Of a stretch of 64,000 nucleotides of DNA, positions 53,631 to 61,733 are shown piece after piece (position 1 is the stretch's first letter; each line of letters starts with the position of its first letter). The translations under genes were made by a program, and so were the position numbers. A model generated the notes under the pieces. It saw only the letters and a list, made by a program, of their open reading frames with translations. It had not been told where the DNA came from and searched no databases. The stretch is from assembly GCF_004563925.1 (NCBI RefSeq), contig NZ_SPNJ01000001.1, positions 930,001 to 994,000 of the forward strand. The letters are read 5' to 3'. The stretch is from Herbaspirillum sp. 3R11. GTDB lineage: Bacteria > Pseudomonadota > Gammaproteobacteria > Burkholderiales > Burkholderiaceae_D.

Positions 53631-54023
53631 ATGACGACTCAATGCACCGGGCCGCTGAATCATCTCAGCCTGCCCACAAAAAATCCCATCGCCACCGCTG
53701 CCTTTTTTGAACAGCATTTCGGCTGCCAGATTGTCGCCGTCGGCGAACATATCCTCCTGAAACGAGATGGCTTCGACATCGTGCTCGATCACACCGACGA
53801 TGAAGTCAGCTGGCCCGCGAATTTCCATTTCGGTTTCGAGATGGCTACCCTGGCGGAGGTGAAGCACCTTTATCGGACCTTCAAGGAACAAGGCGTGCTG
53901 ATGGAGACTGAGGTGTTCAACAATTCACGCGGCTCGCGGTTCTTTTGCCGCATGCCGGAGGGGATCATGATTGAGGTGAATACGCGGGAGGACAGGGCGG
54001 AGAGCTGGAAGAAGTTGTTCTGA
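53631..54023 (+). CDS. VOC (glyoxalase/dioxygenase) superfamily protein
   Basis: A 130-residue single-chain VOC protein. LNHLSLPTKNPIATAAFFEQHFG carries the first metal-ligand His (about residue 12), HFGFEMATLAEVKHLYRTFKEQGV begins the second beta-alpha-beta-beta-beta unit with another His, and FFCRMPEGIMIEVNTRE ends with the metal-binding Glu. Function is not identifiable; possibilities include a lyase or fosfomycin/bleomycin-type resistance fold. It lies downstream of the DltE-like SDR and is followed by a terminator. Confidence 0.85.
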   Translation: MTTQCTGPLNHLSLPTKNPIATAAFFEQHFGCQIVAVGEHILLKRDGFDIVLDHTDDEVSWPANFHFGFEMATLAEVKHLYRTFKEQGVLMETEVFNNSRGSRFFCRMPEGIMIEVNTREDRAESWKKLF

Positions 54024-54053
54024 TTCGTTTGCAGACGTTTCTCGTTCACAAAA

Positions 54054-54083
54054 CAAAAAACGCCCGTAAAGGGCGTTTTTTTA
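54054..54083. terminator. Bidirectional intrinsic terminator between VOC gene and tRNA-Ser
   Basis: AAAAAACGCCC / GGGCGTTTTTTT flanks a short loop GTAAA. It ends the VOC transcript on the plus strand and lies just beyond the 3' end of the tRNA gene on the minus strand. Confidence 0.87.
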
Positions 54084-54088
54084 ATAAG

Positions 54089-54178
54089 TGGCGGAAGGTG
54101 TGAGATTCGAACTCACGAAGGGCTCACACCCTCGCCAGTTTTCAAGACTGGTGCATTCAACCGCTCTGCCAACCTTCC
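54089..54178 (-). tRNA. tRNA-Ser (anticodon UGA)
   Basis: A 90-base class II tRNA with a long variable arm. On the minus strand it begins GGAAGGT and ends ACCTTCC-G-CCA, with the CCA encoded. The anticodon stem CCAGT/ACTGG encloses the loop CTTGAAA, giving anticodon TGA. The T arm contains GAGTTCGAATCTC. No integrase or attachment duplication is beside it. Confidence 0.97.
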
Positions 54179-54232
54179 TGCGCAAGCCGGGCATTATACA
54201 TGACTCGCCCGGCCTTCGTTCTTTTCAGATTT

Positions 54233-55036
54233 TTAGAAAATTCCCGGATAGGCGCCGCCGTCCATCAGCACGTTCTGGCCGTTGATGTAGCCGGCATGCT
54301 TGCTGCACAGGAATGCGCAGGTGGCGCCGAACTCGTCCGGGTCGCCGAAGCGGCCGGCAGGGGTTTCAGCCATGCGTTGTACGCGGACTTCTTCAGGTGT
54401 TTCTCCGGTCAGTTTGGCAGAGCCGACGAAGCTGCTGCGCAAGCGGTCGGTTTCGAAGCTGCCGGGAAGCAAGTTGTTGATCGTCACGCCGCTCTTGGCG
54501 ATGTGGCGCGAGACGCCGGCGACGAAGCCGGTCAGGCCCGAGCGGGCGCCGTTGGACAGGCCGAGGTCGTAGCGCGGGGCCTTGACCGAGCTGCTGGTGA
54601 TGTTGATGACGCGGCCCCAGCCGCGCTTGATCATCTGGTCGACGGTGGCCTTGATCAGCTCGACCGGCGTCAGCATGTTGGCGTCAATGGCCTTGAGCCA
54701 GATCTCGCGATCCCAGTCGCGGAAGTCGCCCAGCGGCGGGCCGCCGGCGTTGTTGACGAGGATGTCGGGACCGTGGCCCGGCTCGCCGGCGATTTCGTCG
54801 ACGGCGGCCAGCGCCTTGGCGCGGCCTTCGGGGGTGGCGATGTCGGTGGCGACCGCGATCACCTTGATGTTGCCGAGTGCGCGCAGTTTTTCAGCGGCCT
54901 GGTCGAGCGTGTCCTGGCTGCGTGCGACGATGACGACGTGGGCGCCTTCGCGCGCCAGGTGTTCGGCGCAGGCGTAGCCGAGGCCTTTGCTGGCGCCGCA
55001 GACGAGGGCGATTTTTCCTTGAAGTCCTAGATCCAT
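54233..55036 (-). CDS. SDR-family protein lacking the YxxxK catalytic pair
   Basis: A 267-residue Rossmann-fold protein of the BKR-like SDR subgroup. The cofactor region CGASKGLGYACAEHLAREG is a variant of the usual TGxxxGxG, and VNNAGGPP follows. After the active-site Ser (INITSSSVKAP), the expected Tyr-x-x-x-Lys is replaced by LSNGARSG, so the standard SDR mechanism is not possible. The subgroup is known to lack it, and its reaction is not established. The C-terminal GQNVLMDGGAYPG is retained. Monocistronic, downstream of nothing obvious on the minus strand. Confidence 0.87.
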   Translation of the reverse strand: MDLGLQGKIALVCGASKGLGYACAEHLAREGAHVVIVARSQDTLDQAAEKLRALGNIKVIAVATDIATPEGRAKALAAVDEIAGEPGHGPDILVNNAGGPPLGDFRDWDREIWLKAIDANMLTPVELIKATVDQMIKRGWGRVINITSSSVKAPRYDLGLSNGARSGLTGFVAGVSRHIAKSGVTINNLLPGSFETDRLRSSFVGSAKLTGETPEEVRVQRMAETPAGRFGDPDEFGATCAFLCSKHAGYINGQNVLMDGGAYPGIF

Positions 55037-55222
55037 GATTGCTGATTCCTTAATGTTGGGGTGTCACATTCTTGCGTGGTCGATACATTGCTGCGCCGGA
55101 TTAAAAAATTTCATCGGGCGTTTCTGAGCAGATCGCGCGCTTCGCTTGTGACGGCGAAGGCTGGCTGATAAACTGGCGGACAGCTTGAGGAGGGCATGGC
55201 TGCGGTGTTGCGGACGATTCGA

Positions 55223-55318
55223 TCATTTCTTTCGGATCAGGTAGATCGCCAGCGCAATGATGATCACCACGCCCGCTTCAAGTACTACTACCAGAACGCC
55301 GCTACTTCCGTTACTCAC
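55223..55318 (-). CDS. 31-residue single-helix membrane miniprotein (GTG start)
   Basis: The peptide has a polar start (M)SNGSSG, a membrane helix VLVVVLEAGVVIIIALAIYLI with one Glu, and a basic RKK end. AAGGAG (55330-55325) lies six bases before GTG 55318, an excellent ribosome site. It lies between the minus-strand SDR (downstream) and the plus-strand TauE/SafE gene. It is antisense to the region between a possible early ATG (55196, with GAGG upstream) and the likely TauE start. The orientation RKK-in suggests a C-in anchor. I do not recognise a family. Confidence 0.55.
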   Translation of the reverse strand: MSNGSSGVLVVVLEAGVVIIIALAIYLIRKK

Positions 55319-55405
55319 GCCTATCTCCTTTTTGGGTCGCCGGTTCGGCAAGTCCTCTGTGTCTTTGCAACGGGACTTGTCCGGCCAAGTGCGTACTTTA
55401 CACCT

Positions 55406-56170
55406 ATGATGCATTCTTTGTATTTCACCGTCGTGGTCAACTTCTTCCTCGGCGGCGTGCTCGGCGCCATCGGTGGTCTGTTCGGCATCGGCGGCGGCCT
55501 GATCGCGATTCCGGTGCTCGGATTCCTCTATGGTATGGACCAGCAACTGGCGCAGGGAACCGCGCTGGTGATGATCGTGCCGAATGTGGTGATCGGCTTC
55601 TGGCGCTACAAGCAGCGCAACAAGATCGAACTGAGCGCGGCGCTGCAGATGGCGGTGCCGGCGGTGTTCACGACTTACTTCGCGGCGCGCTTTGCGACCT
55701 CGATCGAAGCGCGCTCGCTGCATCTGGCCTTTGCCTTATTCATGGTGGTGCTGGCTTTGTACTACCTGTGGACCTTGCTACGCAAACAAAAGGAAATGAT
55801 CCCACGCGCACGTTTGCCAAAGAAATACATCTTCCTCATGGGACTCGCAGCAGGCGCATCGGCGGGGTTCTTCAGCGTCGGCGGCGCCATCGTGGCGGTG
55901 CCGGGGCTGGTCGGTTTGTTCGGCATGACGCAGACTGCGGCGCAAGGCCTGGGTCTGGCGATGGTCACGCCGGGAACGCTGGTGGCGCTATGGACTTACG
56001 CCAGCGCCGGCCATGTCGACTGGAGTGTCGGCATTCCGTTGGCGCTGGGCGGCGTGCTCAGTATTTCCTGGGGCGTGGCGCTGGCGCATCATTTGCCGGA
56101 ACGGCGCTTGCGCATGCTGTTCTGCGGCGCGCTGATTGCGATAGCCGCCTGGATGATGACGCACGGCTGA
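55406..56170 (+). CDS. TauE/SafE family sulfite/organosulfonate exporter-like membrane protein
   Basis: A 254-residue protein with about eight helices in two repeats. Each repeat begins with a family signature: FLGGVLGAIGGLFGIGGGLIAIPVL near the start, and MGLAAGASAGFFSVGGAIVAVPGLVGLFG in the middle. Members export sulfite, sulfoacetate or related anions, or act in taurine metabolism; the substrate here is unknown. The frame runs back to ATG 55196, preceded by GAGG, but the extra 70 residues are polar and unlike the family. I take ATG 55406 (55409 is equally possible). Confidence 0.88.
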   Translation: MMHSLYFTVVVNFFLGGVLGAIGGLFGIGGGLIAIPVLGFLYGMDQQLAQGTALVMIVPNVVIGFWRYKQRNKIELSAALQMAVPAVFTTYFAARFATSIEARSLHLAFALFMVVLALYYLWTLLRKQKEMIPRARLPKKYIFLMGLAAGASAGFFSVGGAIVAVPGLVGLFGMTQTAAQGLGLAMVTPGTLVALWTYASAGHVDWSVGIPLALGGVLSISWGVALAHHLPERRLRMLFCGALIAIAAWMMTHG

Positions 56171-56187
56171 GCAGCCTTCCAACAAGG

Positions 56188-57114
56188 TCAGGCAGCTTCC
56201 TTCTCCACCGGCACCGGCGGCACTTGCGCCGTTTGCTGGCGAATAAATTCCACCAGATCGCGTGCGTACAGGGGCAGGGCATCGAGGCTCTGCACCACCA
56301 TGCTGCGCTCGCGCACGCTCCACGGATCGGTCAGTTCGGTCAGGCTCAATTGCATGGTCTGCTTGTGACGCAGCGCCGCCGAGTGCGGCACGATGCCGAT
56401 GCCGACGTTGGTCTCCACCATGCGGCACATCGCTTCAAAGCTGCGCACCTGGATTCGCAACTTCAGACGCTGGCCGCTTTCCGACACGATGCGGTTGAGG
56501 AAGTGATGCAGCGTGCTGCCTTCATGCAGGCCGACGTGTTCATATTCCAGTGTCTCGGCGAAGGAGACCTTGTCGATGCCGGCCAGCGGATGTTCCAGCG
56601 CCGTGGCGAGGACCAGCCGGTCGGTTGAAAAATTCAGTATCTCCAGTCCTTCTCCCTGCACCGGTCCGGCGACGATGCCGATGTCGGCCGTGCCTTCCTG
56701 GATGCCGCGCATGATGTCGTGGTTCAGCCGTTCTTCCAGCGCGACGTTGACCTGCGGATGCAATGTGAGGAATTTGCCGAGGATTTCCGGCATGAACTCC
56801 GTCACCGCCGTGGTGTTGGCGAAGATGCGGATATAACCCTTGATGCCGTTGTTGTACTGCTGCATGTCGCCCTTGAGGCGCTCGACCTGCTGCATGAATT
56901 GTTGCGCATGCGAGAGGAAGGTTTGGCCCGCCGGCGTCAGTTGCACGCCCTTGCTTTCGCGGTAGAGCAGGCGCATGCCGAAGCGCGTTTCGAGTTCCTT
57001 GATACGGTTGCTGGTCGCCGCCAGCGAGAGGTTCATGCGCTCGGCGCTGCGCGTGAGGCTGTTGAGTTCGGCGATCAGGATGAACAGCCGCAGGTCGGTG
57101 AGGTCGAATAGCAT
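56188..57114 (-). CDS. LysR-family transcriptional regulator
   Basis: A 308-residue regulator. The winged HTH is LRLFILIAELNSLTRSAERMNLSLAATSNRIKELETRFGMRLLYRESK (about 8-55), followed by a linker helix and the two-lobed effector domain (GYIRIFANTTAVTEFMPEILGKFL, about 93-116). No divergent partner lies close: the neighbours are TauE/SafE (convergent, 17 bases) and a diguanylate cyclase gene on the same strand. It may regulate TauE or a remote gene. Confidence 0.9.
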   Translation of the reverse strand: MLFDLTDLRLFILIAELNSLTRSAERMNLSLAATSNRIKELETRFGMRLLYRESKGVQLTPAGQTFLSHAQQFMQQVERLKGDMQQYNNGIKGYIRIFANTTAVTEFMPEILGKFLTLHPQVNVALEERLNHDIMRGIQEGTADIGIVAGPVQGEGLEILNFSTDRLVLATALEHPLAGIDKVSFAETLEYEHVGLHEGSTLHHFLNRIVSESGQRLKLRIQVRSFEAMCRMVETNVGIGIVPHSAALRHKQTMQLSLTELTDPWSVRERSMVVQSLDALPLYARDLVEFIRQQTAQVPPVPVEKEAA

Positions 57115-57213
57115 GATGTCTCTCTGAAGTGAGTGCCGGCATGCGGGAGCCGGTCTGTTTTATTCCGACTTATATTACGCCTAAAACCTGCATGCTTGTG
57201 GCAAGCGTTCCGA

Positions 57214-58689
57214 TCACCTGGCCGGCACCACCTGGTTGCGTCCTTGTTGCTTGGCCTGGTACAGCGCCGCATCCGCCATCTGCAGCAGGCTTTGCGGGGT
57301 ATCGCTCTGGCCCGGAACAACGACGGCAACGCCGATGCTCGCGGTGACCACATGGAAGGGCGAGGCAGTGTGCGGCAAGTCCAGTTGTTCCAATGAACGC
57401 CGGATGGCTTCGGCGATGTTGAGCGCGCTGTCGCGATCCGTCATCGGCGCGATAAAGACGAATTCTTCGCCGCCGTAGCGTGCCGCGAGATCGCCGGCGC
57501 GGCGCACATTGTTGCCGAGCAAGTCGGCAATGGCGCGCAGGCAATCATCGCCGCACTGGTGTCCGTAGGTGTCGTTGTAGGCCTTGAAATAATCCACGTC
57601 GAGCATGGCCAGCGCCAGCGGCTGGCCGCTGCGTCCGGCTCGGCTCCACTCGGCGGCGAGCACTTCGTCGAAGCGGCGCCGATTGGCGATGCCGGTCAGG
57701 CCGTCGGTCTGGCTCAGCGTGGCCAGCTTGCTATTGGAATCTTCCAGCTCGTGGGTGCGTTGCCGCACGCGTGCTTCCAGTCCACGCTCGCGCACGCGCA
57801 ACTCATCCATCAGGATCGAGAAGCCGATGCCGACGATGCACAGCGTCAGGATGAACTCCTGTGCATGGACGATTTCCAGATGCACCGACACATCGCCGAA
57901 AGGCTTGTTGCCATTGGTCAGCATCATCGATACCGCGAGTGAAACCAGCGCCACCGTCAACGTCGTCCAGCGCGTGCCGAAGCGCACCGCGATGTACAGC
58001 ACCATCGGCAGCAGCAGCGTCGGCGTCATCGAAATGCCGTCGACGGCGCCGCCGTAAGTCGAGAAAATCACCGCCGCCAGCGCGAGGATCACCAGCAGCG
58101 CCAGGGCATCCGACTTGCGCAATACGATGCGCTCATGATCGGCCGTTTTGGCCTGCGTCAGGGCCAACAGCAGCGGCGTGTAGATCATCATGCCAAGCGC
58201 ATCGCCGAACCACCACAGGCGCGTCAGCGTCAGATACGGCGCGTCGGTCGCTATCTGCGTCTTGAGCACGGCAGCGGCCATCAGGCTCGCCAGCAGGGTG
58301 CCGACCAGCGGGCCGGCGATGGTGAACTTGCGCAGGTCTTCCACACGTTTCAGGTCGGACGATGCGCCCGCTCGTCGCATGAGCAAGTAGGTGACGACGA
58401 CTTCGATCAGGTTGATGGCGCTCAGCTGCGTGGCCACGGGCAGCGTGAACACGGCCAGATTGGCGATGGTGTCGGAGCTGAAGGTCAGCATCGCCATGAG
58501 CCAGCCGCGTTGCCCGCGAAAACGCATCAGCGCCGCCAGCAAGACGGCATTGGGCAACCAGACGACGACCTCATTCTCAGGAGTGACGGCGCAGAAAAAA
58601 GTGAGCTTGACGCTGGCGAAATGCACCAGCGGCAACAGGACGAAAAACCACCAGCGTGGGCGCTCCCATGCCCGATTTGTATTGTTCAT
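57214..58689 (-). CDS. MASE1-GGDEF diguanylate cyclase
   Basis: A 491-residue membrane cyclase. The N-terminal MASE1 sensor has about eight helices over residues 1-290 (WWFFVLLPLVHFASVKLTFF at the start, LPNAVLLAALMRF in the second). A short coiled coil (LEARVRQRTHELEDSNSKL) links to the GGDEF domain. GGEEF is intact, with RAGD (RxxD inhibitory site) five residues ahead, so synthesis of c-di-GMP with product inhibition is expected. The start is ATG 58689; the frame extends to GTG 58749 without family sequence. Confidence 0.92.
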   Translation of the reverse strand: MNNTNRAWERPRWWFFVLLPLVHFASVKLTFFCAVTPENEVVVWLPNAVLLAALMRFRGQRGWLMAMLTFSSDTIANLAVFTLPVATQLSAINLIEVVVTYLLMRRAGASSDLKRVEDLRKFTIAGPLVGTLLASLMAAAVLKTQIATDAPYLTLTRLWWFGDALGMMIYTPLLLALTQAKTADHERIVLRKSDALALLVILALAAVIFSTYGGAVDGISMTPTLLLPMVLYIAVRFGTRWTTLTVALVSLAVSMMLTNGNKPFGDVSVHLEIVHAQEFILTLCIVGIGFSILMDELRVRERGLEARVRQRTHELEDSNSKLATLSQTDGLTGIANRRRFDEVLAAEWSRAGRSGQPLALAMLDVDYFKAYNDTYGHQCGDDCLRAIADLLGNNVRRAGDLAARYGGEEFVFIAPMTDRDSALNIAEAIRRSLEQLDLPHTASPFHVVTASIGVAVVVPGQSDTPQSLLQMADAALYQAKQQGRNQVVPAR

Positions 58690-58743
58690 TGCTTCGTTGT
58701 AATCGTTCGTACCGGAACAGTACGTCGCAATTGTAACGTCAGA

Positions 58744-58776
58744 AAACACAACGGACCATGACGGCCCGTTGTGTTT
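58744..58776. terminator. Hairpin terminator between VOC gene and cyclase gene
   Basis: AAACACAACGG (58744-58754) pairs perfectly with CCGTTGTGTTT (58766-58776). It lies between the minus-strand VOC stop and the cyclase start. On the minus strand TTTTCT follows, a short U tract. Confidence 0.65.
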
Positions 58777-58829
58777 GTGTTGCTATTTTTAGGAAGTTTC
58801 CACGGGGTATTTTTCTTCTGCGTCGGGGA

Positions 58830-59186
58830 TTACTGCTTGATATGCGCCAGCACATTGACCAGTTTGCCGAACGGATCGCGGACATAAAAACGGCGCACGC
58901 CCCAAGGTTCGTCGGCGGGGCCGTATTCAAGCGGGAGGTTCATCTTTTGCACACGCAGCAGTGCAGTGTCGATATCGTCGACTTCAATCGACAGGTCCGG
59001 CACCGGCGTACCCGAGCCGCCTTCCGAGGCAAAACTGATCTGCACGTGCATCTGCTCATCCGAGCCATAGGTGGCGATCCAGCCGTGATCCATCAGGATG
59101 TCGAGCCCGAAGACGCCGCGATAAAAAGCTTCGGCCTGATCGACGGCTTCGGTACTGATGTTGGCGACAATGCGTTTTACCTTCAT
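58830..59186 (-). CDS. VOC (glyoxalase-like) superfamily protein
   Basis: A 118-residue VOC protein starting MKVKRIVANISTEAVDQAEAFYRGVFGLDILMDHG. DLSIEVDDIDTALLRVQK and GVRRFYVRDPFGKLVNVLAHI show the second half, with a metal-binding pattern ending in D/N rather than Glu. The role is unknown. The ATG at 59186 is preceded by AGGAGA; the longer frame to 59216 is not supported. It lies between two terminators and is therefore monocistronic. Confidence 0.85.
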   Translation of the reverse strand: MKVKRIVANISTEAVDQAEAFYRGVFGLDILMDHGWIATYGSDEQMHVQISFASEGGSGTPVPDLSIEVDDIDTALLRVQKMNLPLEYGPADEPWGVRRFYVRDPFGKLVNVLAHIKQ

Positions 59187-59228
59187 GACGTTCTCCTGCA
59201 GGAAAATCGGAAGCAATCGGAAGCAATG

Positions 59229-59253
59229 AAAACGGGCCGCGAGGGCCCGTTTT
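59229..59253 (-). terminator. Intrinsic terminator after the M20 peptidase gene
   Basis: AAAACGGGCC and GGCCCGTTTT pair around a five-base loop, 24 bases beyond the M20 peptidase stop on the minus strand. Confidence 0.75.
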
Positions 59254-59276
59254 GACGTGCATGGTCAGGGAGGGGA

Positions 59277-60515
59277 TTACTTTCCCTTGCCCATCGCTTC
59301 CATCATGCGCACCGTCAGGTACAGGCGCGGCACCACGCTGTCGAGGTCGGCCCATTCGTCGGACGAGTGGATGCGGTCGCCGACGATGCCCATGCCGTCC
59401 AGCACGATCGGCTTGCCGGTCTTGGGGTTGTAGGCGAAGCCGGCGTCGGTGCCGTAGCGCATGGATACCGGCGTGATCGACTTGCCCAGTTCCTTGTAGA
59501 TGCTGTCGGCAGTGGCGGCCAGGTGGTCGCTGTCGGCGTTCTTGCTGAACGGCGGACGACGGTTTTCCACCTTGACTTTGACTTCGGTCTCGGGGATCAG
59601 CTTCTTCTGAATGATCTTGTCGGCATCGGCTTGCACGCGCTGGATTTCACCGACGTCGGACATGCGCATGTCGGCGGTGGCGCTGGCTTTTTCAGGAATG
59701 ATGTTGACGCGGTCACCGGCCTGGATCACGGTCCAGTTGACGGTGGTGCCCTTGGCCTGGCTGCCGAGGTCCTTCAGCTGGATGATCTGGTTGGACAATT
59801 CCACGGCGGCATTGCGGCCGGCTTCCGGCGCCGAGCCGGCGTGCGAGGCGCGGCCCTTGACGTCGAGGTGGACGTAGGCGATGCCGTTGGTGGCGACGGT
59901 CACGACGTCGGCTTCAGGCGGTTCGAACACCAGCACGTAGTCCTGGTCGGCCGACAGCTTGGTGATCATGTCGCGCGAACCGAGCGAGCTTTTTTCTTCA
60001 TCGGGATTGAACAGCACGGTCAGCGTCTTGTAATCCTTGAAGCCGCGTTCGCGTGCGATGTCGAGCGCGTACACGATCAGCAGTGCGCCGCCCTTGGCGT
60101 CGGCCACACCCGGACCGAAGGCCTTGTTGCCGGTGATCTTGAATGGCCGCTTGGTCGCTTCGCCGATGCCGAACACGGTGTCGTAGTGAATCATCAGCAT
60201 GATGTTCTTGCTGCCGCTGCCTTGCAGCTTGCCTATCACCATCTTGCCGGCGGCCGGCGGCGCGGCGACGATCTCGACGCTGGCGCCGACTTCCTTCAGG
60301 CGCTGCGCCAGGATCGCTTCAACCTGTGCCAGGCCCTTGGCGTCGTCGGTGCCGGAGTCGATGTTGACCAGCGTGCCGAGGTCCTTGATCAGCACGTCCT
60401 TGCGTTTTTGCGCGGCTTGCAGAAGTGCGTTGTCGGCGTTGGTCTGCGCGAAGGACGCTGCCGAAGTAGTACAGGCGAGGGCGGCGATGAGCGACATCAG
60501 GTGGGTTTTCTTCAT
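59277..60515 (-). CDS. Secreted M20 family metallopeptidase (glutamate carboxypeptidase-like)
   Basis: A 412-residue zinc hydrolase resembling carboxypeptidase G2. The signal peptide is MKKTHLMSLIAALACTTSAASFAQ. Zinc ligands are visible as the His in LMIHYDTVFG, the Asp in GPGVADAKGG, the catalytic Glu pair in PDEEKSSLGS, the acidic VFEPPEADV, and the His in RIHSSDEWADL. A dimerisation domain lies between (GRASHAGSAPEAGRNAAVELS). It would release C-terminal glutamate-like residues in the periplasm. The start is ATG 60515, preceded by GAGAGA. Divergent from the C5-dicarboxylate operon. Confidence 0.9.
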   Translation of the reverse strand: MKKTHLMSLIAALACTTSAASFAQTNADNALLQAAQKRKDVLIKDLGTLVNIDSGTDDAKGLAQVEAILAQRLKEVGASVEIVAAPPAAGKMVIGKLQGSGSKNIMLMIHYDTVFGIGEATKRPFKITGNKAFGPGVADAKGGALLIVYALDIARERGFKDYKTLTVLFNPDEEKSSLGSRDMITKLSADQDYVLVFEPPEADVVTVATNGIAYVHLDVKGRASHAGSAPEAGRNAAVELSNQIIQLKDLGSQAKGTTVNWTVIQAGDRVNIIPEKASATADMRMSDVGEIQRVQADADKIIQKKLIPETEVKVKVENRRPPFSKNADSDHLAATADSIYKELGKSITPVSMRYGTDAGFAYNPKTGKPIVLDGMGIVGDRIHSSDEWADLDSVVPRLYLTVRMMEAMGKGK

Positions 60516-60827
60516 GGATCTCTCGTGGAATGTTGATTGAAGAACAAATTTTTGCCGCATGGATGGCGGCGTGTTGCCACTATAGCAGCGGAATGACGCC
60601 ACGCAAATGTTGCGCAGTGACGCCGGCGGCAGCAAGGCGTCAGAGAAAATTCAATGAAAGGAATGATGCGGTCGCACATAAGTGACTTCACGTCAGACGA
60701 TGCCCCCCTTCAGAAAATACAGATTGTTTTGACAACTTGCGGCGCTCAGACTCTGCTCCATTCGTGAACCGGCGCTCACTTGCTTTCGATCTGCCGCTCA
60801 CCTCATTGAGACTTCACAGAGCATTCC
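60516..60827. other. Divergent intergenic region upstream of the MaoC-like operon
   Basis: 312 bases without a supported ORF. It contains a small inverted repeat CGCAA-ATG-TTGCG at 60602-60614 and a TTGACA at 60729-60734 with no good -10 partner. It should hold promoters for the M20 peptidase and the hydratase operon; a LysR-type site is expected by analogy but I cannot place one. Confidence 0.4.
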
Positions 60828-61688
60828 ATGAGCCAGCATGACATCGACCTGACGCTGTTGCGTCAATGGGTCGGCAAGACTGAAAGCCACAGCGACACCA
60901 TCAACCCAGGCTTCGCCGCCGCACTGGCCGCCACGCTTGACCATCCGCAAACGCCGGTCGCGGGCGATGCTTTGCCGCCGTTGTGGCACTGGATCTATTT
61001 CTGGACCGCCTGCCGCCAGTCGGAAGTCGGCGACGACGGTCATCCGCGTCGCGGCGGTTTCCTGCCGCCGGTGCCGCTGCCGCGCCGCATGTGGGCCGGC
61101 GGTCGTTTGCGCTTTGCGGCGCCGCTGCCGATCGGCGCCACCGCGACCAAGACATCGCGCATCGCCAGCGTCGACGTCAAGAAGGGCAAGACCGGCGAGC
61201 TGGCCTTCGTCACCGTGGCGCACGAGATTGCGCACAACGGCAAGGTCGCGGTTCATGAAGAACACGACATCGTTTATCGCGGCATGCCGCTGCCCGGCGC
61301 AGCTCCTGTTGCACCGAAGCAGGCGCCGGCGGAAGCCGACTGGCGCCGCCGCATCGAGCCCGATCCGGTGCTGCTGTTCCGCTACTCGGCGCTGACCTTC
61401 AACGGCCATCGCATCCACTACGACCGCAGCTACGTCACCGGCGTCGAAGGCTACCCCGGCCTGATCGTGCATGGTCCGCTGATCGCCACGCTGCTGGTCG
61501 ATCTGCTGGGTCGCAGCCTGCCGCTGGCGCGCCTGGTGGAATTCAACTTCCGCGCCGTCGGCAGCCTGTTCGACATCGAAGCCTTCGAGGTCTGCGGCAA
61601 GTTGTCGGCCGACGGCAAGCGCGCCGAATTGTGGGCGCAGAACCTGCGCGGCGAACTGGCGATGCAGGCCGAGGCCGTGCTGGCCTGA
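60828..61688 (+). CDS. MaoC-like FAS1-type hydratase, probable itaconyl-CoA/mesaconyl-C4-CoA hydratase
   Basis: A 286-residue double-hotdog protein. The N-terminal FAS1-like half includes LPPLWHWIYFWTACRQSEVGDDGHPRRGGFLPPVPLPRRMWAGG, the family signature. The C-terminal half has RIHYDRSYVTGVEGYPGLIVHGPLIATLL, with the hydratase His/Asp pair. Such proteins hydrate an unsaturated C5-dicarboxyl-CoA to citramalyl-CoA. The downstream acyl-CoA dehydrogenase and MmgE/PrpD genes match the order known from the Pseudomonas aeruginosa itaconate operon, which supports this role. It is first gene of the operon. Confidence 0.85.
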   Translation: MSQHDIDLTLLRQWVGKTESHSDTINPGFAAALAATLDHPQTPVAGDALPPLWHWIYFWTACRQSEVGDDGHPRRGGFLPPVPLPRRMWAGGRLRFAAPLPIGATATKTSRIASVDVKKGKTGELAFVTVAHEIAHNGKVAVHEEHDIVYRGMPLPGAAPVAPKQAPAEADWRRRIEPDPVLLFRYSALTFNGHRIHYDRSYVTGVEGYPGLIVHGPLIATLLVDLLGRSLPLARLVEFNFRAVGSLFDIEAFEVCGKLSADGKRAELWAQNLRGELAMQAEAVLA

Positions 61689-61733
61689 CCAAAAAATTTC
61701 AGTCATTTCACTTAATCAGCAGGAGAACCATCG

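Noticed and set aside
54089-54178. tRNA-Ser as integration site of a genomic island
   Set aside because: No integrase gene, no partial tRNA repeat and no shift in base composition on either side.
58839-59186. VOC gene as the missing glyoxalase of the itaconate-like operon
   Set aside because: It lies on the opposite strand between two terminators and is separated from the operon by the M20 peptidase gene, so cotranscription is excluded.
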